This document shows, one piece after another, positions 24,866-37,331 of a DNA stretch of 64,000 nucleotides (within the stretch, counting starts at the first letter, position 1; the number at the start of each line of letters is the position of its first letter). A program made the position numbers and the translations under genes. This stretch comes from Bradyrhizobium sp. WSM1417 (GTDB taxonomy: Bacteria; Pseudomonadota; Alphaproteobacteria; Rhizobiales; Xanthobacteraceae): positions 3,152,392 through 3,216,391 of the forward strand of contig NZ_KI911783.1 of NCBI RefSeq assembly GCF_000515415.1, written 5' to 3'. The notes beneath the pieces are model-generated. The model worked only from the letters and a program-made list of their open reading frames with translations. It ran no database searches and was not told the origin of the DNA.

Positions 24866-24887
24866 TTAGGAAGCAAGCGTTTCCTAT
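24866..24887. promoter_or_regulatory. Putative TetR operator before the MFS gene
   Basis: The site reads TTAGGAAGCAAGC then GTTTCCTAT, an imperfect palindrome with arms TAGGAAGC/GTTTCCTA. It shares TTnGGAAnCAAnC and TTnCCTAT with the site at 24201-24222. It lies 17 bp before the MFS start. Confidence 0.65.
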
Positions 24888-24904
24888 ATCTGGAGACTAT
24901 GTGA

Positions 24905-26098
24905 ATGACGATGAATGCCACGATCGAGACAGCCCCCGAGCCGGATGCGGTGTCGCAGCGCCTGACCTTCGTGCTTGCCGCGGCCTGTGGCATGGTCGCC
25001 GCCAACATCTATTACGCTCAGCCGCTGATCGCCCCGATCAGCGCCGCGCTCGGCCTGTCGCATGAAGCGGCGGGACTGATCGTCACCATGACGCAGATCG
25101 GCTACGGCGTGGGGCTTCTCTTTATCGTGCCGCTCGGCGACCTGGTCGAGAACCGCACCCTCATCTGCTCCGTCATCACGCTCGGCGCGGCAGCCCTGCT
25201 TGCCGCGGGGGCAGCGTCCCACGCGCTGCCGTTCCTGATCGCCGCGCTGTTCATCGGGCTCGGCTCGGTCGCGGTGCAGATCATCATTCCCTATGCGGCG
25301 CACCTTGCGCCGGCAGCCATTCGCGGCCGTGTCGTCGGCAACGTCTCGACCGGCTTGATGCTCGGCATCATGCTGGCGCGGCCGGTGTCGAGCTTCGTCA
25401 CGGCGATGCTGTCGTGGCACGCGGTGTTCTTCTGCTCGGCCGCGCTGATGATCGTGCTCGCAGCCGTGCTCTGGATGACGCTGCCGAAGCGCAAGCCGGT
25501 CGCGCGGATGCATTACGGCGAGTTGCTACTGTCGATGCCGCATCTGGTGCGGACCACGCCGCTGCTGCGCCGCCGCGCGCTGTACCAGGCCAGCCTGTTC
25601 GGCGCCTTCAGCCTGTTCTGGACCGTGACGCCGCTGCTGCTCGCGAGCGAGTTCGGCTTCAGCCAGCGCGGCATCGCGCTGTTCGCGCTTGCCGGTGTCG
25701 CCGGCGTGTTCGCGGCGCCGATCGCGGGGCGGCTTGCCGATCGCGGCCACAGCCGCATGGCAACCCTGGTCGCGCTGCTGCTCGCGGCCGTAGGCTTCCT
25801 GATCACGCATGTCGGCGCGCCCGGATCGGTGCTGAACCTCGCCTGCCTGGTCGTCGCCGCGATCGCGATCGACATCGGCGTGCAGGGCAACGTCGTGCTC
25901 GGCTTCCGCGCGATCTTCGCGTTGGGGCATGAGCACCGCAGCCGCCTCAACGGCCTCTACATGGCGACGTTCTTCACCGCGGGCGCGGCGGGCTCGGCGG
26001 TCGGCGCCTGGGCATTTGCGCAAGGCGGCTGGACGCTCGCATCGGCCATTGGCCTCGCGCTACCCGTCGCAGGCCTGGTCTATGCGGCCACCGAGTAG
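24905..26098 (+). CDS. MFS transporter (DHA1-like drug/metabolite efflux)
   Basis: This 397-residue inner-membrane protein has about 12 transmembrane segments. The loop 2-3 motif GDLVENRTLI corresponds to MFS motif A, and the first helix reads MVAANIYYAQPLIAPIS, as in many DHA1-type exporters. Its expression is probably repressed by the adjacent TetR protein. The substrate is unknown. The start ATG at 24905 follows GGAG; a second ATG at 24911 is nearly as good. Confidence 0.85.
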   Translation: MTMNATIETAPEPDAVSQRLTFVLAAACGMVAANIYYAQPLIAPISAALGLSHEAAGLIVTMTQIGYGVGLLFIVPLGDLVENRTLICSVITLGAAALLAAGAASHALPFLIAALFIGLGSVAVQIIIPYAAHLAPAAIRGRVVGNVSTGLMLGIMLARPVSSFVTAMLSWHAVFFCSAALMIVLAAVLWMTLPKRKPVARMHYGELLLSMPHLVRTTPLLRRRALYQASLFGAFSLFWTVTPLLLASEFGFSQRGIALFALAGVAGVFAAPIAGRLADRGHSRMATLVALLLAAVGFLITHVGAPGSVLNLACLVVAAIAIDIGVQGNVVLGFRAIFALGHEHRSRLNGLYMATFFTAGAAGSAVGAWAFAQGGWTLASAIGLALPVAGLVYAATE

Positions 26099-26237
26099 GG
26101 GCCGCGGTGGTCCAGATTGTGCGGTTCGGCCCGTTTACCAAGGCCGTCCGGCCGGCAATTTCCACCTCGCAGTTTCCCTGCCGCTGTAGTACTTTGGTCG
26201 CAAGCGAGCCTGGTTAACGGGCGGCAGGGGGAGGCTG

Positions 26238-26657
26238 ATGAGGCGTGCGGGGCTGGTTGGCGTACCGCGGGTACGACCGTGGTCGTGGCAGGCGTTTCTG
26301 CTTGGATTCGTCATTGTCGTAATGTCGGCTGCGCTCCAGGGCGCCTGTGTCGCACTCGGCGCAAAACTCTATTTCGCGGCGTTCCTGCCCAGCCTGTTCG
26401 TGCTCGGTCTCGTCGCGGGCGCACCGGCGGCGGCGTTCGCCGCGGTGCTCACCATTCCGCTGGTGTGGTGGGCGTTCATGCCGCCCTTCTTCGAGTTCAA
26501 TTCGCTGACCAGCGCGCATGCCGATTCCATCAAGCTGTTCTGCCTGCTCGCCGTGCTGGTGATCGGCCTTGCCGATCTCTGCCGCGCGACGATGGCGATC
26601 ATCAGCCGCGGCGGGTTGCAGCGAGGAAGCGAGAGCGCGGCAACGAATTCGCAATAG
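26238..26657 (+). CDS. Small polytopic membrane protein (DUF4118-like)
   Basis: The 139-residue product has about four hydrophobic segments between residues 18 and 115. The LYFAAFLPSLFVLGLVAGAPA block and the short PPFFEF loop resemble the DUF4118 membrane module of KdpD-type sensors. No kinase or sensor part is attached. Its role is unknown. AGGGGGAGGCTG precedes the start. Confidence 0.55.
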   Translation: MRRAGLVGVPRVRPWSWQAFLLGFVIVVMSAALQGACVALGAKLYFAAFLPSLFVLGLVAGAPAAAFAAVLTIPLVWWAFMPPFFEFNSLTSAHADSIKLFCLLAVLVIGLADLCRATMAIISRGGLQRGSESAATNSQ

Positions 26658-26795
26658 ATCGGCCTTGTACGGCCGCGCACGTTGCGCGCGGGCAACAGTC
26701 CGGAAACCATTCGCGCGCTTGCCGCGCGGCGCTAACTTTTCAAAAAAGATTTGGCCGCAATTTCTCCCCCGGGAATGACGAGGGAGTTTTCGGAC

Positions 26796-27017
26796 ATGAA
26801 CGGCCAAATAACCGGTCAAGTCACCGGTCACGCCATCTTGGAGAACGTGCGCCGCTACCGCGGAATCGCATCGCTCTATCGCCAGACCGCTGCATTCCGC
26901 CCGGGCCAGAGCTGGTCGCTGCTCGAGCAGGCGAGAGATTGGGAAGCGCGGGCGCTGCTGGAGCTGGAATCCTATTTCGCCGCGCGGATGGATTACGCTG
27001 CTACCCGTCCGGCCTGA
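26796..27017 (+). CDS. Small hypothetical protein, paralogue of the product of 37332-37544
   Basis: The 73-residue product contains ENVRRYRGIASLYRQTAA, then RPGQSWSLLEQARDWEARA. The same pattern occurs in the 70-residue protein at 37332 (DNVRRYRALASLCRQQAA, RPLQSWELLGQAEHFEYLA). The two genes flank the cbb region at about 10 kb distance. The fold is likely two helices with a conserved R-P-x-Q-S-W turn. Function is unknown. Confidence 0.6.
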   Translation: MNGQITGQVTGHAILENVRRYRGIASLYRQTAAFRPGQSWSLLEQARDWEARALLELESYFAARMDYAATRPA

Positions 27018-27170
27018 TCGTTAACCATCGGCGCGGCCTTGCGCAGGCCCGCCGAAGGGGCGGTCATCGGGTCGTGTACGGAGACCACGGGGCGATTACG
27101 GAGTTCTCTCGACGCCCGCCTGTGCTAGCAACGTCCCGACCGAGACATCCCAATTCGGCGGGGGCAAGCG

Positions 27171-27263
27171 ATGACCACCTTCAACCGCATCTTCACGACC
27201 GAGCGCCTGCTCCAGATCATCGTCATTCTCGCGGCCACGGTCGCGATGAAGCTGATGGGCTGA
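27171..27263 (+). CDS. Possible 30-residue membrane micro-protein
   Basis: A 30-codon frame (MTTFNRIFTTERLLQIIVIL to AMKLMG) follows a GGCGGGGGC ribosome-site-like run. Most of it is one hydrophobic helix. It lies just downstream of cbbR's convergent end. The evidence is limited to the start context and the membrane helix. Confidence 0.4.
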   Translation: MTTFNRIFTTERLLQIIVILAATVAMKLMG

Positions 27264-27274
27264 ATTTCGGCGGA

Positions 27275-28240
27275 CTATCGCGCGCCGAATTCGGGCAATT
27301 CGGGCAGATAGTTCGATCCCTCCGATCCCAAGAAATCGAACATCGCCTGCGCCGGCGGCAACAGCACCTTGTCGCTGCGGCGGATCACGTACCATTGCCG
27401 CACGATCGGCAGCCCCGCGACGTCGAGCACGATGAGCCGGCCCTCGGTGAGCTCGTGCGCCACGGTGTGGGCCGAGATGAAGGCGATGCCGAGCCCGGCG
27501 ATGACAGCCTGCTTGATGGTCTCGTTGCTGCTCATCTCCATGCCGATGATCGGCTCGAGATCCGACCTCTGGAACATGCCTTCCATCAGTGTCCGCGTGC
27601 CCGAGCCGGGCTCGCGAGTGAGGAAGGTCTCATGCACGAGGTCGGTGAGGTTGAGGCCGGAATCCTTCTCCAGCCAGTGCCCCTTCCGCGCGACGATGAT
27701 GTGCGGATTGCGCCCGAGCTGCCGGACGTCGACGCTGACGTCGGCCGGTGGCCGACCCATCACTGCGAAGTCGAGGTCGTAGCCGTGCATGGCCTCGCGG
27801 ATCTCCTCGCGATTGCCGACCGTGAGCTTGAGCTCGATCTTCGGATACCGCTTCGAGAATGCCGCGATCGCGTGCGGCACGAAATATTTTGCGGTCGAGA
27901 CCGCGCCGAGATGCACCGTGCCGCCGGTTCGCCCCGCAAGCAGGTCGAGCGCGCCCTGGCAGTCGGCGATCGCAGCTTCGACGCGCTCGGCCAGGGTCAG
28001 CACCTCCTTGCCCGCCTCCGTCAGCAGCATGCCCTCGCCGGTCCGCTGCAGCAGCGGCAGGCCGGCGAGATCCTGAAGCTGGCGCAGTTGCTGGGTCACG
28101 GCCGGCTGCGTCAGGCCGAGCTGGGTCGAGGCTGCCGTGACGCTGCCCTTGGCCGCGAGCGCCGCGAGCGAGCGGAGCTGCCGGATCGTCAGATGCCGGA
28201 GCTGGGCCGAGGCATTATAAGATAATTCTTTGGCGCTCAT
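27275..28240 (-). CDS. cbbR: LysR-type regulator of the Calvin-cycle operon
   Basis: The 321-residue product has an N-terminal LysR helix-turn-helix (TIRQLRSLAALAAKGSVTAA, then STQLGLTQPAVTQQLRQLQ). A periplasmic-binding-like effector domain follows. Sequence and divergent placement opposite cbbF identify it as CbbR, which activates cbb operons in response to Calvin-cycle metabolites such as RuBP or PEP. The intergenic space to cbbF is 122 bp. Confidence 0.92.
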   Translation of the reverse strand: MSAKELSYNASAQLRHLTIRQLRSLAALAAKGSVTAASTQLGLTQPAVTQQLRQLQDLAGLPLLQRTGEGMLLTEAGKEVLTLAERVEAAIADCQGALDLLAGRTGGTVHLGAVSTAKYFVPHAIAAFSKRYPKIELKLTVGNREEIREAMHGYDLDFAVMGRPPADVSVDVRQLGRNPHIIVARKGHWLEKDSGLNLTDLVHETFLTREPGSGTRTLMEGMFQRSDLEPIIGMEMSSNETIKQAVIAGLGIAFISAHTVAHELTEGRLIVLDVAGLPIVRQWYVIRRSDKVLLPPAQAMFDFLGSEGSNYLPELPEFGAR

Positions 28241-28362
28241 TATGAATAGAAATTTTCCTTATTAAGCCGCCCCTGTCAATCTCGTCGTTGTTGGCACTGA
28301 CCGCACCGGACCTCCAGCGAGGAGGGAACTGGATACGGCACCAGCAAAGGGGATGGACGCAG
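28241..28362. promoter_or_regulatory. cbbR-cbbF divergent control region
   Basis: The AT-rich half beside cbbR (about 28240-28265) holds a loose dyad from TTATGAATAGAAA to TTTTCCTTATTAA with T-N11-A spacing typical of LysR-type binding sites. GGAGGGAACTGG and AAGGGGATGG lie closer to cbbF, the latter serving as its ribosome site. CbbR binding is expected by analogy and has not been shown. Confidence 0.55.
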
Positions 28363-29400
28363 ATGACCGGGCAACTCAGGCTGGACGACCACCTTCAGCG
28401 GTATTCGGAGACGGCGCCGCATGCTCTGGCCGTAGCGGCCGCGGTCGATGCCATCGCGGCGGCCGCGATCGAGATCGCCAATCTCATCGCCACGGGAGAC
28501 CTTGCGGACGCCTCCGGCCTGACCACCGGGCGCAACAGCGACGGTGACGTCCAGCGCGATCTCGACGTGCAGGCGGATGCGATCCTGCGCCGCTGTCTCG
28601 GCAAGCTCCCGATCGCGGCACTGGCGTCGGAGGAGATGCGCGAACCGCAGATCGGCGACCGCAAGGCCAAGATCTGCGTCGCGATCGATCCGCTCGACGG
28701 CTCCTCCAACATCGACATCAACATGACAGTGGGCACGATCTTCTCGATCCTGCCCGCGCCCGACGATCTCGCGCTCGCCTTCCATCAGCGCGGCTCGGCG
28801 CAGCTCGCGGCGGGGTTCGTCACCTACGGTCCGCAAACCTCGCTGGTGCTGACGCTCGGCGAGGGCGTCGATATCTTCACGCTGGACCGCAAGTCCGGTT
28901 GCTTCCGTCTCGCGCGCAGCGCCGTGCAGATCTCCGAGACCTGCGAGGAGTTCGCGATCAACGCCTCGAACCGCCGGCATTGGGAACAGCCGGTGCGCGC
29001 CTTCGTCGACGAATGCCTCGCCGGTGTGGAAGGGCAGGCCAACCACAATTTCAACATGCGCTGGGTCGGCTCGCTGGTTGCCGAGGCCTATCGCATCCTC
29101 ACCCGCGGTGGCGTGTTCCTCTATCCCTCCGATGCACGGCCCGGTTATGGCGACGGCCGCCTGCGCCTCGTCTACGAGGCGCATCCGATGGCGTACATCG
29201 TCGAGCAGGCTGGCGGCTCGGCTTCGACCGGGCGCGAGCGCATCCTCGAGCTCTCGGCGCAGAGCCTGCATCAGCGCGTGCCGCTGATCATGGGCTCGAG
29301 CAACGAGGTGCAGCGCGTCGAGGAACTGCATTGCGATCCCTTGCTGGTCGCCAGCGTCTCCGCACCGCTGTTCGCGCGGCGCGGCTTCTTCCGGCTGTGA
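28363..29400 (+). CDS. cbbF: Class I fructose-1,6-bisphosphatase
   Basis: The 345-residue enzyme hydrolyses fructose-1,6-bisphosphate (and often sedoheptulose-1,7-bisphosphate) in the Calvin cycle. The metal and phosphate site motifs are ALASEE, then [16 protein letters not shown]. Later [20 protein letters not shown] and [14 protein letters not shown] are typical of class I. The ATG at 28363 ([14 protein letters not shown]) is preferred over the in-frame ATG at 28288 because AAGGGG lies upstream at proper spacing. It is the first gene of the operon. Confidence 0.93.
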   Translation: MTGQLRLDDHLQRYSETAPHALAVAAAVDAIAAAAIEIANLIATGDLADASGLTTGRNSDGDVQRDLDVQADAILRRCLGKLPIAALASEEMREPQIGDRKAKICVAIDPLDGSSNIDINMTVGTIFSILPAPDDLALAFHQRGSAQLAAGFVTYGPQTSLVLTLGEGVDIFTLDRKSGCFRLARSAVQISETCEEFAINASNRRHWEQPVRAFVDECLAGVEGQANHNFNMRWVGSLVAEAYRILTRGGVFLYPSDARPGYGDGRLRLVYEAHPMAYIVEQAGGSASTGRERILELSAQSLHQRVPLIMGSSNEVQRVEELHCDPLLVASVSAPLFARRGFFRL

Positions 29401-29412
29401 GAGAGGCGCCCG

Positions 29413-30288
29413 ATGTCCAGGAAGCATCCGATCATCTCCATCACCGGCTCCTCCGGCGCCGGCACCACGTCGGTCAAGAAGACTTTCGAACAGATATTCT
29501 TCCGCGAGAAGGTCAACGCCGCCTACATCGAAGGCGACGCCTTCCATCGTTACGATCGCGTGGAAATGCGCACGCAGATGGCGAAGGAGGCCGATCGCGG
29601 CAACAGGCATTTTAGCCATTTCAGCCCCGAGACCAATCTGTTCGAGGAGCTGGAGCGGGCGTTCCGCGACTATGGCGAGACCGGTACGGCGACGACGCGG
29701 CACTACGTCCACGATGCCGAGGAATCCGCGCTGCATGGTGCCGCACCCGGCACCTTCACCGAATGGAAACGGCTGCCGGAGAGCTCCGACCTGCTGTTTT
29801 ACGAGGGCCTGCACGGCGCGGTCGTCACCGACAAGGTCAACGTCGCGCGCTATGCCGACCTCAAGATCGGCGTCGTGCCCGTCATCAATCTCGAATGGAT
29901 CCAGAAGCTGCACCGCGACCGCAGTGCGCGAGGCTATTCGACCGAGGCCGTCACCGACACAGTTCTGCGGCGGATGCCCGACTACATCCACTACATCTGC
30001 CCGCAATTTTCCGAGACCGACATCAACTTCCAGCGCGTGCCGACGGTGGACACCTCCAATCCGTTTATCGCGCGCTGGATCCCGACGCCGGACGAATCGA
30101 TGGTCGTGATCCGCTTCAAGAACCCGCGCGGCATCGACTTCCCCTACCTGCTCTCGATGCTGCCGCAAAGCTGGATGTCGCGTGCCAATTCGATCGTGTG
30201 CCCCGGCGCGAAACTCGATCTTGCCATGCAGCTGATCCTGACGCCGCTGATCATGCAGCTCATCGAGCGCAAGCGAAACCTGAAGTGA
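29413..30288 (+). CDS. cbbP: Phosphoribulokinase (bacterial octameric type)
   Basis: This 291-residue kinase converts ribulose-5-phosphate and ATP to ribulose-1,5-bisphosphate. The P-loop is GSSGAGTTS at residues 12-20. FYEGLHGAVVTDKVNVARYAD and NLEWIQKLHRDR match the proteobacterial class I enzyme of about 290 residues, which is commonly regulated by NADH and AMP. It starts 12 bp after cbbF. Confidence 0.93.
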   Translation: MSRKHPIISITGSSGAGTTSVKKTFEQIFFREKVNAAYIEGDAFHRYDRVEMRTQMAKEADRGNRHFSHFSPETNLFEELERAFRDYGETGTATTRHYVHDAEESALHGAAPGTFTEWKRLPESSDLLFYEGLHGAVVTDKVNVARYADLKIGVVPVINLEWIQKLHRDRSARGYSTEAVTDTVLRRMPDYIHYICPQFSETDINFQRVPTVDTSNPFIARWIPTPDESMVVIRFKNPRGIDFPYLLSMLPQSWMSRANSIVCPGAKLDLAMQLILTPLIMQLIERKRNLK

Positions 30289-30304
30289 ATAAGGGGAGGA
30301 TCCG

Positions 30305-32326
30305 ATGAACATCTCCGTCCACGCCGACGCCGACCTCACGCCGGTCTCGCCCAGCGATCTCGCCAACGCCGTCCGCTTCCTCGCGGTCGACGCCATCGAG
30401 ACTTCGCAGTCCGGCCACCCCGGACTCCCCATGGGCATGGCCGATGTCGCCACCGTGCTGTTCTCGCGCTTCCTGAAATTCGACTCGGCCCATCCCCATT
30501 GGCCGGACCGTGATCGCTTCGTGCTGTCGGCGGGCCACGGCTCGATGCTGCTCTATGCACTGCTCCATCTCACCGGCGGCGACGTCAGCCTCGACGACAT
30601 CAAGGCCTTCAGGCAATGGGGCTCGAAGACGCCGGGGCATCCGGAATACGGCCACACGCCAGGCGTCGAGACCACGACCGGCCCGCTGGGGCAGGGGATT
30701 GCGACCGCGGTGGGCATGGCCCTCGCCGAGCGCATGGCCAATGCCCGGCATGGCGACGAACTCGTCGATCATTTCACGTACGTCATTGCCGGCGACGGCT
30801 GCCTGATGGAAGGCATCAGCCAGGAAGCGATTTCGCTCGCCGGCCATCTCGGGCTCGGCCGCCTGATCGTGCTGTTCGACGACAACGGCATCTCCATCGA
30901 TGGCCCGACGTCGCTTGCGACCTCCGACGACCAGCTCGCGCGCTTCGCTGCCTCCGGCTGGTCGGTGCGCCGTGTCGACGGGCACGATCCCGAAGCAGTT
31001 GCGCAGGCGATTGCGGAGGAGCGCGAGAGCGCAAGACCGTCGTTGATCGCCTGCCGCACCATCATCGGTTACGGCGCGCCGGATCGTCAGGGCACCGAGA
31101 AGGCACATGGCGCGCCGCTCGGCACCGAGCAGACGGCCGCGGCGCGGCGAGCGCTCGGCTGGGACTATCAGCCCTTCGTGGTGCCTGTCACGATCCAGAA
31201 AGCATGGCGGATGATCGGGCAACGCGGGCAGGTCGCGCGTCTCGCCTGGCTCGATCGCTACGAACGCGCGACGCCCGAGCAGCGCGACCTGTTTATCGAG
31301 GGCAAGGCGGTTGCCCTGCCGAACGCCTATGCCCAGGCCTCGGCGAAATTACGCGAACGCTTTGCCACCGAGCGTCCGAAGCTCGCGACGCGGCAGGCGT
31401 CGCAACAGGTGCTCGACGGCATCGCAGGGACGATTCCCGGATTTGTCGGTGGCTCGGCGGACCTGACGCATTCGAACCTGACGCATGCCAAGGCGCAGAC
31501 CCCGGTCAAGCGCGACGCGTTCGCCGGCGATTACATCCATTACGGCATCCGCGAGCATGGCATGGCGGCCGCGATGAACGGCCTCGCGCTGCACGGGGGC
31601 TTCATTCCCTATGGCGGCACCTTCCTCGCGTTCTCCGATTACAGCCGGCCGGCGATCCGCCTTGCGGCCTTGATGCGGATCCGCGTCATTCATGTGATGA
31701 CCCATGACTCCATTGGTCTCGGTGAGGACGGCCCCACGCACCAACCGGTTGAGCATCTCGCAGCGCTTCGCGTCATTCCGAACCTGCTTGTGTTCCGGCC
31801 GGCGGACGCAGTCGAGACGCTGGAAGCATGGGACTGCGCGCTCCAAGCTGAAAATCGTCCCTCCGTGCTGTGCCTGTCCCGTCATGCCCTACCGACCTTC
31901 CGCAGCGATGTGCGCGGCAGAAACCGCGTCGCACGCGGCGCCTACCTCATCGTTTCGCCGGACGGCGGCCGCGACGTGACGCTCATCGCAACGGGTTCGG
32001 AAGTCTCGATTGCGCTGGAAGCGGCCCGCCTGCTTGCCACCGAGCACGTCCGCGCGGCCGTGGTCTCCGCACCCTGCTTCGCGTTCTTCGAGGAGCAGCC
32101 GGAGGACTACCGCGCTGCCGTGCTCGGCACTGTGCCACGGATCGGCATCGAGGCGGCAGTCGCCGGCGATTGGCATCGCTGGATCGGCACCGAGGGCGAA
32201 TTCGTCGGCATGCGCGGCTTCGGTGCTTCGGCGCCGGCCCCGGTGCTCTACCGCGAATTCGGCATCACGCCGCAAAGCGTTGCGGAAGCCGCCCGGCGGG
32301 CGATGGCCCGCACAGGCAAGCAATAA
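30305..32326 (+). CDS. cbbT: Transketolase
   Basis: This 673-residue TPP enzyme moves two-carbon units between sugar phosphates in RuBP regeneration. The N-terminal half has [32 protein letters not shown] and the TPP-binding [13 protein letters not shown]...FDDN. The middle has [14 protein letters not shown] and [19 protein letters not shown]. The C-terminal domain ends KQ. It follows cbbP by 16 bp with AGGGGAGGA as ribosome site. Confidence 0.93.
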   Translation: MNISVHADADLTPVSPSDLANAVRFLAVDAIETSQSGHPGLPMGMADVATVLFSRFLKFDSAHPHWPDRDRFVLSAGHGSMLLYALLHLTGGDVSLDDIKAFRQWGSKTPGHPEYGHTPGVETTTGPLGQGIATAVGMALAERMANARHGDELVDHFTYVIAGDGCLMEGISQEAISLAGHLGLGRLIVLFDDNGISIDGPTSLATSDDQLARFAASGWSVRRVDGHDPEAVAQAIAEERESARPSLIACRTIIGYGAPDRQGTEKAHGAPLGTEQTAAARRALGWDYQPFVVPVTIQKAWRMIGQRGQVARLAWLDRYERATPEQRDLFIEGKAVALPNAYAQASAKLRERFATERPKLATRQASQQVLDGIAGTIPGFVGGSADLTHSNLTHAKAQTPVKRDAFAGDYIHYGIREHGMAAAMNGLALHGGFIPYGGTFLAFSDYSRPAIRLAALMRIRVIHVMTHDSIGLGEDGPTHQPVEHLAALRVIPNLLVFRPADAVETLEAWDCALQAENRPSVLCLSRHALPTFRSDVRGRNRVARGAYLIVSPDGGRDVTLIATGSEVSIALEAARLLATEHVRAAVVSAPCFAFFEEQPEDYRAAVLGTVPRIGIEAAVAGDWHRWIGTEGEFVGMRGFGASAPAPVLYREFGITPQSVAEAARRAMARTGKQ

Positions 32327-32340
32327 CAGGAGGAATTGTC

Positions 32341-34918
<2,578 letters not shown>

Positions 34919-34929
34919 GGAGATTTGAC

Positions 34930-35337
34930 ATGAAGCTGACCCAAGGCTGCTTCTCGTTCCTGCCCGATCTGACCGACGACCAGATCACCAAGCAGGTGCA
35001 GTATTGCCTGACCAACGGTTGGGCGGTGAACATCGAGTTCACCGACGATCCGCATCCCCGCAACACCTATTGGGAGATGTGGGGCCTGCCGATGTTCGAT
35101 CTCCAGGACGCCGCCGGCGTGATGATGGAGCTCGCCGAATGCCGCAGAGTGTATGGCGACCGCTACATCCGTCTCAGCGGCTTCGACTCCAGCCATGGCT
35201 GGGAATCGGTGCGGATCTCGTTCATCGTCAACCGCCCGCCGCAGGAGGCCGAGTTCGAGTTGGTGCGGCAGGAGGTGGGCGGACGCGCGATTCGCTACAC
35301 CACCGTGCGCCGGCAGCCCGCGCACGCGCCAACCTAA
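34930..35337 (+). CDS. cbbS: RuBisCO small subunit, red type
   Basis: This 135-residue subunit caps the large-subunit octamer. It begins [19 protein letters not shown], has [13 protein letters not shown], and ends with the C-terminal hairpin extension ([16 protein letters not shown] onwards) typical of red-type small subunits. It starts 11 bp after cbbL with GAGGAG as ribosome site. Confidence 0.95.
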   Translation: MKLTQGCFSFLPDLTDDQITKQVQYCLTNGWAVNIEFTDDPHPRNTYWEMWGLPMFDLQDAAGVMMELAECRRVYGDRYIRLSGFDSSHGWESVRISFIVNRPPQEAEFELVRQEVGGRAIRYTTVRRQPAHAPT

Positions 35338-35353
35338 TTCATTCTCCTCCGCG

Positions 35354-35415
35354 CGGAGCACTCCCTGCTCCGTTTCCTTGGCGGACCACTGCTTCGCCGC
35401 TTTCCGCGGCGAAGC
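35354..35415 (+). promoter_or_regulatory. Two hairpins between cbbS and cbbX
   Basis: The 97-bp gap holds a hairpin CGGAGCA/TGCTCCG at 35354-35372 followed by TTTCC. A stronger perfect one, GCTTCGCCGC/GCGGCGAAGC with loop TTTCC, lies at 35391-35415. This is the largest gap in the operon. The hairpins could protect the cbbLS end of the mRNA or attenuate transcription into cbbX. Confidence 0.6.
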
Positions 35416-35434
35416 CCTTTTCTTCGAGGTGCCA

Positions 35435-36370
35435 ATGCTGGATGTTCCCCACGCAATGACCACTGAGCCCGGCGAGACCAGTTTCGATCTCCGCAAGGAG
35501 GCCGAAGAGGCTGGAATCACCGGCACGCTGCAGCAGCTCGAGCAGGAGCTGATCGGATTGAAGCCGGTGAAGAACCGCGTGCGCCAGATCGCGTCGCTCT
35601 TGCTGATCGAACGTATCCGGCAGCGTGCGGGACTGGCTTCGTCGCCGCCGACGCTGCACATGTCGTTCACCGGCAATCCCGGCACCGGCAAGACGACCGT
35701 CGCGCTGCGCATGGCAAAGATCCTGCACGGCCTCGGCTTCGTGCGGCGCGGGCAGGTGATCTCGGTGACGCGCGACGATCTCGTCGGCCAGTATATCGGC
35801 CACACCGCGCCGAAGACCAAGGAGATCCTGAAGAAGGCGATGGGCGGCGTGCTGTTCATCGACGAAGCCTATTATCTGCACCGTCCTGACAACGAGCGCG
35901 ACTACGGCCAGGAGGCGATCGAGATTTTGCTCCAGGTGATGGAAAACCAGCGCGAGGACCTCGTCGTGATCCTTGCCGGCTACGGCGAGCGGATGACCAG
36001 CTTCTTTGCGTCAAACCCCGGCTTCCGCTCGCGCATCGCGCATCACATCGACTTTCCCGACTATGCGGAAGCCGAGCTGCTCGTCATTGCCGAGCTGATG
36101 CTGAAGGAACGGGGTTATCGCCTGTCGGCGACGGCGCGTGAGGCTTTCGAGAAATATATTGCGCTGCGCCGGACCCAGCCGTTCTTCTCCAATGCGCGCT
36201 CGATCCGCAACGCCGTCGACCGCATCCGCCTGCGGCAGGCCGATCGGCTGGTATCCGATCTCGATCGCATGCTCGAGATCGCCGATCTCGAAACGATCGA
36301 TCCCATGGACGTCCTGGCGAGCCGTGTCTTCAGCGGCGGTGCGGACGTGCAGGGGAGTGCGAAACCATGA
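35435..36370 (+). CDS. cbbX: Red-type RuBisCO activase, AAA+ protein
   Basis: This 311-residue AAA+ ATPase remodels inhibited red-type RuBisCO by pulling on the CbbL C-terminus. Walker A is GNPGTGKTT (residues 80-88) and Walker B is VLFIDEA (about 139-145). The pore loop region contains [14 protein letters not shown], and sensor/Arg-finger elements lie in [20 protein letters not shown]. The ATG at 35435 follows GAGGTG; an in-frame ATG at 35456 is possible. Its stop overlaps the epimerase start. Confidence 0.94.
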   Translation: MLDVPHAMTTEPGETSFDLRKEAEEAGITGTLQQLEQELIGLKPVKNRVRQIASLLLIERIRQRAGLASSPPTLHMSFTGNPGTGKTTVALRMAKILHGLGFVRRGQVISVTRDDLVGQYIGHTAPKTKEILKKAMGGVLFIDEAYYLHRPDNERDYGQEAIEILLQVMENQREDLVVILAGYGERMTSFFASNPGFRSRIAHHIDFPDYAEAELLVIAELMLKERGYRLSATAREAFEKYIALRRTQPFFSNARSIRNAVDRIRLRQADRLVSDLDRMLEIADLETIDPMDVLASRVFSGGADVQGSAKP

Positions 36371-37104
36371 CGAGAGAAATCCTCATCGCGCCATCGATCC
36401 TGGCTGCGGATTTCGCACGCCTCGGCGAGGAGATCGTGGCGATCGACGCTGCGGGCGCCGACTGGATTCATTGCGATGTCATGGACGGGCATTTCGTTCC
36501 GAACATCAGTTATGGCGCGGACTTCATCAAGGCGATCCGGCCGCTGACGAAGAAAATATTCGACGTGCATCTCATGATCGCGCCGGCCGATCCCTATCTC
36601 GAGGCGTTCGCGAAGGCCGGCGCGGATGTCATCACGGTGCATGCCGAAGCCGGTCCGCACCTTGATCGCTCGCTCCAGGCTATCCGTGCGCTCGGCAAGA
36701 AAGCCGGCGTCAGCCTGTGTCCCGCCACTCCCGAAAGCGCGATCGAGTATGTGCTCGATCGTCTCGATCTCGTCCTGGTGATGACGGTCAATCCGGGTTT
36801 TGGCGGCCAGTCCTTCCTCGAGTCCCAGCTCGAGAAGATCGGGCGTATTCGAAGCATGATCGGCGACCGGCCCATCCGGCTCGAGGTTGACGGCGGCATC
36901 ACGCGCGACAATGCCGCGGCCGTGGCCGCCGCGGGCGCCGATACGCTGGTGGCGGGTTCCGCCGTGTTTCGCGGCAGGAGCAGCGCGGACTACGCCGGCA
37001 ACATTGCGGCCATCCGCACTGCCGCGGAAGCCGGCAGGGTTCCGAAGCTGCAACATAGTTCGGCGCAGGCGATGCGAGCCGGCGGGCCCGCGTTCATCCG
37101 GTAG
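36367..37104 (+). CDS. cbbE: Ribulose-phosphate 3-epimerase
   Basis: The 245-residue TIM-barrel enzyme interconverts ribulose- and xylulose-5-phosphate. Motifs are [52 protein letters not shown] and [11 protein letters not shown]. The ATG overlaps the cbbX stop (ATGA). It completes the pathway set of the operon; a typical Rpe is 220-230 residues, so the C-terminal 20 residues ([19 protein letters not shown]) are an extension. Confidence 0.92.
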   Translation: MTREILIAPSILAADFARLGEEIVAIDAAGADWIHCDVMDGHFVPNISYGADFIKAIRPLTKKIFDVHLMIAPADPYLEAFAKAGADVITVHAEAGPHLDRSLQAIRALGKKAGVSLCPATPESAIEYVLDRLDLVLVMTVNPGFGGQSFLESQLEKIGRIRSMIGDRPIRLEVDGGITRDNAAAVAAAGADTLVAGSAVFRGRSSADYAGNIAAIRTAAEAGRVPKLQHSSAQAMRAGGPAFIR

Positions 37105-37331
37105 GCTACGCAAGACAGGCAAACGAGCCAGTACCGGAATGGCTGTGCCAGGGCCTGCCCCTTTCCACCGGACATATTGAAGCCGCGCCGATTGGAACTT
37201 TCGCCCGAACACGCGTTTGCCTAGAAACAAGCGCGTCAAACGCGCGGCGGGCGCAGCAAATCTTTTGCATAGCCGCCATCGCCCTGACGCAAATAAGGGC
37301 AATAAGCTCTGTGAATGCGAGGGAGGGTCTG
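37105..37331. other. Gene-free gap after the cbb operon
   Basis: No terminator-like hairpin with a T-run is obvious. A GGAAC at 37194-37198 is followed after 15 bases by CGTT, one base short of the EcfG spacing, before the small gene at 37332. Nothing else was recognised. Confidence 0.4.

Noticed and set aside
26117..30453. Very long open frames antisense to cbbR, cbbF, cbbP and neighbours (702 and 725 codons)
   Set aside because: They lie opposite well-recognised genes, are rich in Arg/Ala/His/Asp as expected from the reverse of GC-rich codons, and carry no known domain.
37194..37217. GGAAC followed by CGTT before the small gene at 37332
   Set aside because: Spacing is 15, outside the 16-17 range, and it lies over 110 bp from the start.
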